The notes: generated from the letters alone by a model not told the origin. A DNA stretch of 5,364 bases from Acidobacteriota bacterium (GCA_021793595.1 JAJYSL010000312.1:1-5364); one strand, 5' to 3'; shown: positions 1 through 5,364, counted from the stretch's first letter. Made by a program: numbers and translations.

Positions 1-891
1 GACCGCATCGAACTGGGAATGCATCACGAACAGCAGCACCAGGAGCTGATCGCGACCGACATCAAGCACGCTTTCTGGTCCAATCCTCTGCAGCCCGTCT
101 ACGCCGAATCTCGCCCTCCGCGCGCCGACAACTCCGAGACGCACCAATGGCTGGACTACGCGGGCGGCTTGGTGGAAATTGGCAATCGCGGCGATGGCTT
201 CGGCTTTGACAACGAATTCTCTCGCCATCAGGTGTTTCTTCAGCCCTTTCGCCTCGCTTCCAGACCTGTCACCTGCGCGGAGTATCTTCGCTTCATGGAA
301 GACGGTGGCTATCGTCGTCCAGAATTCTGGCTTTCCGACGGCTGGGACACGATCCAGTCGCTGGGCTGGCAGGCTCCTCTCTATTGGAAACAGAATTCCT
401 CCGGCAACTGGCAAGTATTCACATTGCATGGCCAGGAATCGCTCCACGACCTGCGTTCGACCCCGGTCTGTCACCTAAGCTATTACGAGGCCGATGCCTA
501 TGCCCACTGGGCCGGTTGTCGACTGCCCTCGGAATTTGAATGGGAAATTGCCGCCCATAACGTCCCCATCACAGGAAACCTGCTTGAAGGTGGCACGCTG
601 CATCCGCAAGCGCTGCCCAACGACTCCAACCCGCACCAGCCCGCGCAACTCTTCGGCGATGTTTGGGAGTGGACGCGCAGCCCCTACGTTGCCTATCCCG
701 GATACAAAGCTGCCCCCGGCGCGCTCGGCGAATATAACGGAAAATTTATGTGCAACCAATTTGTCTTGCGCGGAGGATCGGTGACAACTCCCGCCTCTCA
801 CATTCGCGCCAGTTACCGAAACTTCTTCGCCCCAGCCACGCGCTGGCAATTCTCCGGCATTCGTTTGGCTGCGGATGGAGGGGCTGCGTGA
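1..891 (+). CDS. egtB: Ergothioneine biosynthesis sulfoxide synthase EgtB (5'-truncated by window edge)
   Basis: Iron-dependent sulfoxide synthase that joins hercynine to a thiol donor using O2, the central step of ergothioneine synthesis in the cytoplasm. The frame is open from base 1, so the start and roughly the first 140-150 residues lie outside; 296 residues are visible. Visible residues 7-15 read MHHEQQHQE: H9 and H13 form the HxxxH pair that supplies two of the three iron ligands from the end of the DinB-like domain. From about residue 50 to the end runs the formylglycine-generating-enzyme/sulfatase-modifying fold, with RLPSEFEWE (174-182), GDVWEWT (219-225), FVLRGGS (254-260) and a C-terminal RNFFAPATRWQFSGIRLA block (273-290). 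That last block lacks the Asp and Arg which, as I recall, bind gamma-glutamylcysteine in mycobacterial EgtB, pointing to a cysteine-using type II enzyme (inference). The TGA stop overlaps the start of egtD. Family assignment is firm; thiol choice is not. Confidence 0.95.
   Translation, partial: DRIELGMHHEQQHQELIATDIKHAFWSNPLQPVYAESRPPRADNSETHQWLDYAGGLVEIGNRGDGFGFDNEFSRHQVFLQPFRLASRPVTCAEYLRFMEDGGYRRPEFWLSDGWDTIQSLGWQAPLYWKQNSSGNWQVFTLHGQESLHDLRSTPVCHLSYYEADAYAHWAGCRLPSEFEWEIAAHNVPITGNLLEGGTLHPQALPNDSNPHQPAQLFGDVWEWTRSPYVAYPGYKAAPGALGEYNGKFMCNQFVLRGGSVTTPASHIRASYRNFFAPATRWQFSGIRLAADGGAA
877..890 (+). promoter_or_regulatory. Ribosome binding site and GTG start of egtD inside the egtB end
   Basis: GGAGGGG at 877-883 lies 4-7 bases before GTG at 888-890. 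The GTG shares bases with the egtB stop TGA (889-891), giving a GTGA overlap. This decides the egtD start: there is no in-frame ATG nearby downstream, and the frame's earlier ATG at 750 lies deep inside egtB with no comparable Shine-Dalgarno. Confidence 0.8.
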
Positions 892-1943
892 ACTTTTCTT
901 CTCTCCTCGATGGCGTTCCGAGCCCATCGATCACCAGCCCTGGCGAGCCTCCACAAGAAAGCCTCGGCGTGGCGCGTGTTGCCGTCGAAGGCTTGTCTGC
1001 AAAACAGAAATTTCTTCCCGCCTGGCTGTTTTACGACGCCGCCGGCTCTCGGCTTTTTGAGGAAATTACGCGGCTTCCTGAGTACTATCTCACCTCGCTG
1101 GAGCAGTCTATTTTTTTCCATCATGCCGCCGATATTGTGACCGCTGCCGTTGGCCTCGTCGAGCAACCGTTGTGCGTAGTGGAATTAGGTGCAGGGAGCG
1201 CCAGCAAAACGTTAACGTTGTTGCGGGCCGTGATCGCTCGCCAATGCGACACTGTCTATCTTCCCGTCGACGTATCGAAATCTGCGCTGGAACTGGCCAC
1301 GCGCAATGTTCATGCCGCTCTGCCACAGGTCGACGTACAACCGATCTGCTTTGAATTTACCCATGAGCGAGTGTTGCGCCTTCCGGCCGTCGGCCGCAGA
1401 TTGGCCCTCTACATCGGCTCCAGCATTGGAAATTTCGATCCCGAGGATGCGGTGGATCTGCTAGGTTGGTTGCGTACTCAACTGCAACCTGGAGACGCGT
1501 TGCTGCTTGGTACTGACATGGTGAAGGACGTCGCGCCGCTGCTGGCGGCCTACAATGACCGCGCCGGCGTTACCGCCGATTTCAATAAAAACATTCTGGC
1601 TCGCTTGAATCGCGAACTGCGAGCGAATTTTGCGCTCGATGCATTTGAACATCGCGCCATCTGGAATGCTTCGAAGAGCCGCATCGAGATGCACCTGGAC
1701 AGCAAGCGCAATCAAATGGTGCATGTCGAATTGCTGCATCGCAACTTTGGATTCAAGCGCGGGGAGTCCATCCATACCGAGAACAGTTACAAATTCAGGC
1801 CGGAACAAATCGAAGAGATACTGCAGAAAAGTGGCTATGTTCTGGAGCAAAGTTGGTACGACGATCAACGCTGGTTTGGCGTCCATCTGGCTCGCGTCGT
1901 GGACTCAGAAATTATGCCCAGCGATGAAGACGCCGCCGCCTGA
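888..1943 (+). CDS. egtD: L-histidine N(alpha)-methyltransferase EgtD
   Basis: SAM-dependent enzyme that methylates the alpha-amino group of histidine three times to give hercynine, the substrate of EgtB. With the GTG start at 888 the protein is 351 residues, slightly longer than the mycobacterial enzyme (about 320), the excess being a low-complexity N-terminus rich in Pro and Ser. Motifs in order: LFYDAAGSRLFEEITRLPEYY split across 47-67, the family signature; VELGAGSASKT (98-108), SAM motif I; LPVDVS (125-130), the acidic SAM-ribose region; YIGSSIGNF (175-183); LLLGTDMVKD (205-214); YNDRAGVTADFN (222-233); IEMHL (266-270); HTENSYKF (296-303). Y49, Y66, N182, M268 and E298 match in spacing the substrate-pocket residues Y39, Y56, N166, M252 and E282 that I recall for mycobacterial EgtD, so the enzyme should be active on histidine. 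Translationally coupled to egtB by a 4-base overlap. Ends at TGA 1941-1943 with no clear terminator after it. Confidence 0.96.
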   Translation: MNFSSLLDGVPSPSITSPGEPPQESLGVARVAVEGLSAKQKFLPAWLFYDAAGSRLFEEITRLPEYYLTSLEQSIFFHHAADIVTAAVGLVEQPLCVVELGAGSASKTLTLLRAVIARQCDTVYLPVDVSKSALELATRNVHAALPQVDVQPICFEFTHERVLRLPAVGRRLALYIGSSIGNFDPEDAVDLLGWLRTQLQPGDALLLGTDMVKDVAPLLAAYNDRAGVTADFNKNILARLNRELRANFALDAFEHRAIWNASKSRIEMHLDSKRNQMVHVELLHRNFGFKRGESIHTENSYKFRPEQIEEILQKSGYVLEQSWYDDQRWFGVHLARVVDSEIMPSDEDAAA

Positions 1944-2095
1944 ATCTGCACAGTAGCGGATTTATCGATGCTCGGTCTCGAAAATGAGATGAGTCGTTCT
2001 GAGCGGAGCGAAGAATCCAGAGGGTGATCGCCGGATGCACCATCCTCGCCGCGTTGTCGCCGTGCGACCGGCTACGGTGGGACCGAAACTTTCGT
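1944..2095. other. Convergent intergenic region between egtD and tldE
   Basis: This 152-base gap separates the stops of two convergent genes. It holds one copy of the intergenic repeat (1993-2024). Two small perfect hairpins follow: GGATG/CATCC with a 3-base loop (2033-2045) and GTCGC/GCGAC with a 3-base loop (2056-2068). Neither is followed by a T-tract on either strand, so I do not call an intrinsic terminator, though they sit where transcripts from both sides must end. Short open frames here have no ribosome binding site or recognisable sequence. Confidence 0.5.
1993..2024 (+). repeat. Solo copy of acidobacterial-type intergenic repeat
   Basis: GTCGTTCTGAGCGGAGCGAA followed by GAATCCAGAGG. 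It matches the copies at 3508-3548 and 3576-3650 (reverse) in the two ends, TTCTGA and AATCCAGA, with a variable middle. TTCT (1997-2000) and AGAA (2012-2015) can pair. It lies between two convergent gene ends, a typical place for REP-like palindromic repeats. Its identity as a dispersed family is recalled from other genomes, not proven here. Confidence 0.65.
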
Positions 2096-3478
2096 CTACT
2101 CGCCAGCGATGGTCATCCCTTCAATCACGATCGTCGGACACGCCACAGCGCTGCGAAAAATCAAGTCGTTCCCAATGCTGGAAATGTTGTGCAGCATCTC
2201 CTTCAGATTGCCCGCCACAGTAATTTCTTCCACCGGATACGCGAGTTCTCCGTTTTCAATCCATAGTCCGGAAGCCCCATGCGAGTAATCGCCGGTCACG
2301 ATATTGACGCCGTGTCCAATCAAGTCCGTCACGTATAAACCATTGGGAATCGCAGCAATAATCTCCTCCGGCGTCTTCTCCCCTGGCTCAAGATAAAAAT
2401 TCCCGCAACTGATTCCCGGACTGCCAGCCAGCCCGCGCGAAGCATTTCCGGTCGAACGCAGACCCAGCTTGCGCGCCGTATAGGTGTTCAGCAGATAGCT
2501 GGTCAACACGCCCTTGTCGAGCACCGTTTTGCGTCGCGTCGGCAACCCCTCTCCGTCAAAAGGTGCGCTGCCGAATCCGCCGCGCGTGGTGCCATCGTCA
2601 ATGATCGTCAGGTTGCTGCCCGCCACCGTTTCGCCCAGTTTCCCCGCGAGAAACGAGGAGCTTCGGTAGACCGCATTTCCATTGATCGCCCCGATGATTG
2701 CTCCCAGAATCGAACTCGCAACCTCCGGCGCAAATACCAGCGGCACCCGCTGCGTGGGAACTTTTCTTGCCCCCAGTTTTCGCACCGTTCGCCGCGCCGC
2801 TTCCAGTCCCACCGACTCCGGCGAATCCAGCAGCGCCAGCGACCGCTGGCTGGAATACCAATAATCGCGCTGCATCCCTCCATCTGGAGAGAGTGCAATC
2901 GGCTGCGCCGCGATCGAGCAGGACGAGCGCCTGGCCTCGCCGACAAACCCGCGCGAATTCACCAATATTTTGCGCCCGGTTGCAGCATCAAAACTTCCCC
3001 CGCCGGAATTTTGAATGCGTGCGTCTGCAGCCATCGCCGCAGCTTCCGTGCGCCGCGCATATTCAATTCGCTCCGCCGCAGGCAGTGAATATACGTCGTC
3101 GTAATAAAGGTCGAGATCGCCCGCCAGCTTGCCGAATTCCTCCGGCTCCGGCAGTCCCGCAAAAGGGTCTTCGGATGTCACCTGCACCAGCGTCATGGCC
3201 CCGGAAACCAGATGTTCGATGCCTTCGTTCGACAGGTCGCTGGTGGAAGTAGAAGCGGTGCGGTTGCCCTGAAACACGCGCAAGCCCAACGCGCGTGAAC
3301 CGGCTTCCTTCAACTGCTCCACCTGGCCCAGCCGGACGAGCGTTTCAAACTCATCACCCTCGGCAAATACGGCTTCCGCATCACTGGCGCCTGCTTGCAG
3401 TGCCTTTGCAACAATGTCAGTTACAAATTCCTGATCGATATTGCTGGCGCTCTTTTTCTGCTCTTCCGTTGTGTGCAT
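2096..3478 (-). CDS. tldE: TldE/PmbA, non-catalytic subunit of the TldD/TldE metalloprotease
   Basis: Partner subunit of the TldD/TldE zinc protease, which in E. coli trims the microcin B17 leader peptide and degrades the antitoxin CcdA; it acts in the cytoplasm on small unstructured peptides. The 460-residue length (from ATG 3476-3478) fits E. coli PmbA (about 450). N-terminal half: alpha/beta domain with GASDAEAVFAEGDEFET and GSRALGLRVFQGNRTAS (about 30-78). C-terminal half: DDGTTRGGFGSAPFDGEGLP (294-313), VTGDYSHGASG (394-404), NGELAYPVEEITVAGNL (409-425) and SIGNDLIF (434-441), all PmbA hallmarks. The segment equivalent to the TldD active site (about 250-270, SSILGAIIGAINGNAV) has no HExxxH, as expected for the inactive subunit. 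The start at 3478 is chosen because AAGGAAA sits 6 bases upstream; the frame stays open to 3571, but the extra 31 codons are read from the intergenic repeat. Second gene of the tldD-tldE pair, 228 bases behind tldD. Stop TAG. Confidence 0.95.
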   Translation of the reverse strand: MHTTEEQKKSASNIDQEFVTDIVAKALQAGASDAEAVFAEGDEFETLVRLGQVEQLKEAGSRALGLRVFQGNRTASTSTSDLSNEGIEHLVSGAMTLVQVTSEDPFAGLPEPEEFGKLAGDLDLYYDDVYSLPAAERIEYARRTEAAAMAADARIQNSGGGSFDAATGRKILVNSRGFVGEARRSSCSIAAQPIALSPDGGMQRDYWYSSQRSLALLDSPESVGLEAARRTVRKLGARKVPTQRVPLVFAPEVASSILGAIIGAINGNAVYRSSSFLAGKLGETVAGSNLTIIDDGTTRGGFGSAPFDGEGLPTRRKTVLDKGVLTSYLLNTYTARKLGLRSTGNASRGLAGSPGISCGNFYLEPGEKTPEEIIAAIPNGLYVTDLIGHGVNIVTGDYSHGASGLWIENGELAYPVEEITVAGNLKEMLHNISSIGNDLIFRSAVACPTIVIEGMTIAGE

Positions 3479-3484
3479 CTTCAA

Positions 3485-3491
3485 TTTCCTT
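3485..3491 (-). promoter_or_regulatory. Ribosome binding site fixing the tldE start
   Basis: On the minus strand AAGGAAA reads from 3491 to 3485, six bases before ATG at 3478-3476. It supports the shorter 460-residue protein over the 491-residue frame that begins at 3571 inside the repeat. Confidence 0.7.
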
Positions 3492-3507
3492 GCGTTATAA
3501 AATGAAC

Positions 3508-3548
3508 GTTCATTCTGAGGAGCAAAGCGACGAATAATCCAGAAGGTC
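3508..3548 (+). repeat. Intergenic repeat, left arm of inverted pair
   Basis: Same orientation as the 1993-2024 copy: TTCATTCTGAGGAGCAAAGC then CGAATAATCCAGAAGG. It has diverged in the middle and in AATAATCC (AAGAATCC in the others). TCATTCTGA (3510-3518) is the exact reverse complement of TCAGAATGA (3641-3649) in the right arm. Confidence 0.7.
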
Positions 3549-3575
3549 TTTGGCTGCGTATACGCTGCCATGATT

Positions 3576-3650
3576 CTCTGGATTCTTCCCTTCGGTCGCG
3601 TCGCCGCGCCTGCCCGCTGCGGAGGGGCGACCGACCTCGTTCAGAATGAC
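3576..3650 (-). repeat. Intergenic repeat, right arm, with internal GC-rich hairpin
   Basis: Reverse-oriented copy; read on the minus strand it begins GTCATTCTGAACGAGG and ends GAAGAATCCAGAG. Between these ends is a roughly 40-base GC-rich insert that the other two copies lack. The plus strand can fold: ATTCT 3582-3586 pairs with AGAAT 3643-3647, GGTCG 3594-3598 with CGACC 3632-3636, and TCGCC 3601-3605 with GGCGA 3626-3630, leaving a GC-rich loop. This is a REP-like structure. Confidence 0.7.
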
Positions 3651-3706
3651 TCTCTTGTTGCTGTCGGTATCAATCCCAGTGCGGTCGGTATGTACGGGAA
3701 CAAATT

Positions 3707-5149
3707 TCAATTCCCCGTTCCGCCGACCGTCATCTTGTCCAGCTTGATGGTCGGCATCCCTACCCCGACAGGAACACTCTGTCCCGCTTTGCCGCAGGTT
3801 CCCACGCCCTCATCCAGCCGCAGATCGTTGCCGACCATAGAGACATGCTTCAACGACTCGGGTCCGTTTCCGATGAGCGTTGCATTTTTTACCGGGGCGG
3901 TGATTTTTCCGTCCTCGATCAGGTAAGCTTCCGACGCGGAGAAGACAAATTTCCCGTTCGTAATATCGACCTGTCCGCCGCCAAAATTCACCGCGTACAG
4001 TCCGCGCTGCACGCTGCGGATGATGTCTTCCGGGTCGTCGTCCCCGGCCAGCATATAGGTGTTCGTCATGCGCGGCATGGGGATGTGCTGATAGCTTTCG
4101 CGGCGTCCGTTGCCGGTATCCGCAATGCCCATCAGCCGCGCGGAAAGCTTGTCGCTCATGTACCCCTTCAGCACGCCGTTTTCGATCAGCACAGTCTCCT
4201 GCGTCGGCGAACCTTCATCGTCCACGTTGAGCGAGCCTCTGCGGTTCGGCATGGTGCCGTTATCGACCACTGTGACCTTCGAGCTGGCGACCATCTGGCC
4301 GACGAGACCGGCGAAGGCGGATGTTTTCTTGCGATTGAAGTCCGCTTCCAAGCCATGTCCCACCGCCTCATGCAGCAGAACTCCCGGCCATCCGGGGCCG
4401 AGAACGACAGGCATTTCCCCTGCGGGCGCTGGGACCGCGCCAAGCTGCAACACAGCCTGCCGCGCTGCTTCCACAGCAAAATACTCCGGCGTTTTGTCAG
4501 TCAAAAAGAAGTCCAGCAACACGCGACCGCCGCCGCCAGAACTTCCACGCGCAATGTTCTCGCCATCCTTCGCGATCACGGAGACATTCAACCGCGCCAG
4601 CGGCTGCGTGTCTGTCGCAAAGCTGCCGTCTGAGGCTGCCACAAGAATGCGCCGCAACTCGTCCGCAAAGCTGGCCTGCACCTGTACGATGCGGTGGTCA
4701 TACGCGCGCGCTGCGCGATTCGCCCGTTGGATCAGGTCAAGCTTGGCAGTTGTTTCCGCATCGGAGCCGACACACGCAATCGGATACAGTCCTGCCGATG
4801 GCGACTCATGAAAACCCTGCACCTGTTGCTTCGATGGACCGCTGGCAATCAGCGCAGCCGTCCGCGCGGCGCGCATCAGGCGCTCTGGAGAAAGATCATC
4901 CGTATAGGCATACCCGGTGCGCTCACCAGAAACCACCCGCAGTCCGCAGCCCGCGCTGATGCCCTGGCTCGCGGACTTGACCAGCGATTCGTCTACAAGC
5001 AGCGAGCTGGCCGTAACATACTCGAAGTAAAGATCGGCATAGTCGCCGCCCGCTGAGAGGGCTTCGCTGAGGCAACGTTCCAAAAGCTGGTCATTCAGGC
5101 CGAGGTGTTCATAAAAGAATTTTCGCGTGTCGGGTGATGCTGGCTGCAT
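3707..5149 (-). CDS. tldD: TldD, catalytic subunit of the TldD/TldE metalloprotease
   Basis: Zinc-dependent protease subunit that with TldE forms a heterodimer whose internal cleft admits short unfolded peptides; E. coli substrates are the microcin B17 leader and CcdA. It is full length at 480 residues (E. coli about 481). N-terminal domain: YADLYFEYVTASSLLVDES (37-55) and the GLRVVSGERTGYAYTDDLS block (69-87). Active site: LLHEAVGHGLEADFNRKKTS (258-277), where H260, E261 and H265 form the HExxxH motif. C-terminal domain: NVDDEGSPTQETVLIENGVL (308-327), GNGRRESY (346-353), PMPRMTNTYM (357-366), NFGGGQVDITNGKFVFS (388-404), SMVGNDLRLD (437-446) and TCGKAGQSVPVGVGMP (451-466), where C452 is the likely third zinc ligand. 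The start at 5149 is supported by AGGAG at 5159-5155, five bases upstream. First gene of the pair with tldE; stop TGA at 3709-3707. No frameshift or missing key residue. Confidence 0.97.
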   Translation of the reverse strand: MQPASPDTRKFFYEHLGLNDQLLERCLSEALSAGGDYADLYFEYVTASSLLVDESLVKSASQGISAGCGLRVVSGERTGYAYTDDLSPERLMRAARTAALIASGPSKQQVQGFHESPSAGLYPIACVGSDAETTAKLDLIQRANRAARAYDHRIVQVQASFADELRRILVAASDGSFATDTQPLARLNVSVIAKDGENIARGSSGGGGRVLLDFFLTDKTPEYFAVEAARQAVLQLGAVPAPAGEMPVVLGPGWPGVLLHEAVGHGLEADFNRKKTSAFAGLVGQMVASSKVTVVDNGTMPNRRGSLNVDDEGSPTQETVLIENGVLKGYMSDKLSARLMGIADTGNGRRESYQHIPMPRMTNTYMLAGDDDPEDIIRSVQRGLYAVNFGGGQVDITNGKFVFSASEAYLIEDGKITAPVKNATLIGNGPESLKHVSMVGNDLRLDEGVGTCGKAGQSVPVGVGMPTIKLDKMTVGGTGN

Positions 5150-5154
5150 GTGTA

Positions 5155-5159
5155 CTCCT
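5155..5159 (-). promoter_or_regulatory. Ribosome binding site of tldD
   Basis: AGGAG on the minus strand, five bases before ATG 5149-5147. It supports the chosen tldD start. Confidence 0.75.
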
Positions 5160-5176
5160 GGTCAGGCTGGCGACGG

Positions 5177-5190
5177 AATTGGGGCCAATT
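5177..5190. promoter_or_regulatory. Perfect inverted repeat in the tldD leader, possible operator
   Basis: AATTGG-GG-CCAATT is a perfect 6-bp inverted repeat with a 2-base centre, just downstream of the TAGAAT -10 candidate and 28 bases before the tldD start codon. It would lie at or near the transcription start, a normal place for a repressor site. It could equally be chance. Confidence 0.3.
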
Positions 5191-5287
5191 ACGATTCTAT
5201 CTTTATGATTCAGGAGCGTGTGCGGCGGATTCAGCGGATCAGGCATTTGCCTTGCGTTTGCACCTGTAGATACCTGCTGCGCGACAG

Positions 5288-5308
5288 CCATGCTACGTGG
5301 TAGCGTGG
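5288..5308 (+). promoter_or_regulatory. 9-bp hairpin/dyad overlapping the Shine-Dalgarno of the last gene
   Basis: CCATGCTAC, loop GTG, GTAGCGTGG: nine pairs with one T-G wobble (5291/5305). The right arm ends at 5308 and so takes in the first two bases of GGAGG (5307-5311), next to ATG 5313. It may act as an RNA hairpin limiting translation or as a DNA operator; the sequence cannot tell which. Confidence 0.4.
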
Positions 5309-5312
5309 AGGC

Positions 5313-5364
5313 ATGAAAGATGCCTTGAATCACCAGGATTTGCGCTACCCCATCGGCAAGTTTG
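5313..5364 (+). CDS. Probable DinB/YfiT-family protein (3'-truncated by window edge)
   Basis: Only 17 full codons are visible: MKDALNHQDLRYPIGKF. The segment LRYPIGKF resembles the start of Bacillus YfiT-type proteins (DinB-like four-helix fold with a three-His metal site, annotated as putative metal-dependent hydrolases or bacillithiol transferases), which open with a YPIG motif; this is recalled from the family. ATG 5313 is the first start after an in-frame TAG at 5301-5303. GGAGG (5307-5311) is only one base from the ATG, much closer than usual, so initiation may instead occur at TTG 5325 (13 bases away) or be atypical. The gene is divergent from tldD. The metal-binding His residues would lie outside the window. 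Confidence 0.5.
   Translation, partial: MKDALNHQDLRYPIGKF

Larger units (their letters stand above)
3479..3706. other. tldD-tldE intergenic spacer carrying an inverted repeat pair
   Basis: The 228-base gap between two genes of the same strand is unusually long for a subunit pair. About 140 bases of it (3508-3650) are repeat sequence. The remainder (3651-3706) contains two direct copies of GTCGGTAT at 3663-3670 and 3684-3691, 21 bases apart, of unknown meaning. No separate gene or convincing internal promoter for tldE was seen, so tldE is probably read through from tldD. Confidence 0.5.
5150..5312. other. Divergent intergenic region between tldD and the DinB-family gene
   Basis: This 163-base region must carry promoters for both directions. 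An AT-rich patch (5187-5211) contains TAGAAT on the minus strand (5199-5194), a fair -10 for tldD, but no good -35 is visible at 16-18 bases. On the plus strand TAGATA (5267-5272) is a weak -10 candidate with no properly spaced -35. Two dyads, at 5177-5190 and 5288-5308, are listed separately. Confidence 0.4.

Noticed and set aside
750..887. Upstream in-frame extension of egtD to an ATG inside egtB
   Set aside because: The extra 46 residues match no EgtD N-terminus, and the GTG at 888 has a clear Shine-Dalgarno and a stop-start overlap.
2033..2068. Two small hairpins as a bidirectional terminator
   Set aside because: The stems are only 5 bp and no T-tract follows on either strand.
2698..3252. 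184-codon open frame antisense to tldE
   Set aside because: The translation is a Pro/Ala/Arg-rich shadow of the tldE codons with no recognisable domain.
3508..3650. CRISPR array or insertion sequence explanation for the repeats
   Set aside because: There are only two unequal copies in opposite orientation, no regular spacers, no transposase frame and no evident target duplication.
3510..3710. 66-codon minus-strand frame starting at TTG over the tldD stop
   Set aside because: It needs a rare TTG start and most of it is repeat sequence; it resembles no protein family. Not a plausible RiPP precursor.
3570..3926. 118-codon plus-strand frame starting in the repeat
   Set aside because: Its beginning is translated repeat and the rest is antisense to the end of tldD; no ribosome binding site seen.
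3845..4633. 262-codon open frame on the plus strand, antisense to tldD
   Set aside because: It is wholly inside a well-supported conserved gene on the other strand, its translation resembles no family, and long antisense frames are common in GC-rich genes.
5109..5333. 74-codon minus-strand frame across the tldD upstream region
   Set aside because: It overlaps the tldD start in another frame and spans the promoter region, with no supporting signals.

Overview
The window (about 57% GC by eye) looks like chromosomal DNA from an Acidobacteriota-type bacterium. The guess rests on the gene families and on three copies of an intergenic repeat (core like TCATTCTGAGCGGAGCGAA) of a kind common between genes in Acidobacteriota and some other environmental genomes. 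No taxonomic marker gene is present, so the lineage is an inference.

Layout. (1) Positions 1-1943, plus strand: the 3' two thirds of egtB (its start lies outside the window) overlapping by 4 bases with a complete egtD. Together these are the core ergothioneine pathway: EgtD trimethylates histidine to hercynine and EgtB adds sulfur from a thiol with O2. (2) 1944-2095: a convergent intergenic gap with one repeat copy. (3) 2096-5149, minus strand: tldD (5149-3707) followed by tldE/pmbA (3478-2096), the two subunits of the TldD/TldE zinc protease. Their 228-base spacer is largely filled by two repeat copies in opposite orientation, forming a REPIN-like inverted repeat. (4) 5150-5312: a divergent intergenic region with two notable dyad symmetries. 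(5) 5313-5364, plus strand: the first 17 codons of a probable DinB/YfiT-family protein.

How they work together. egtB and egtD form a translationally coupled operon in one pathway. tldD and tldE encode a heteromeric protease that processes or degrades small, unfolded peptides. The two pairs converge and nothing in the sequence ties them functionally. All four main genes look intact, with active-site motifs present where expected. No RNA gene, CRISPR array, transposase or prophage gene was seen.

The most interesting points are the loss in EgtB of the residues used by the mycobacterial enzyme to bind gamma-glutamylcysteine (suggesting a cysteine-using type), the REPIN-like element inside the tldD-tldE transcript, the repeat-derived false N-terminal extension of tldE, and a 9-bp hairpin that overlaps the ribosome binding site of the last gene. 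I did not find a clearly novel system.
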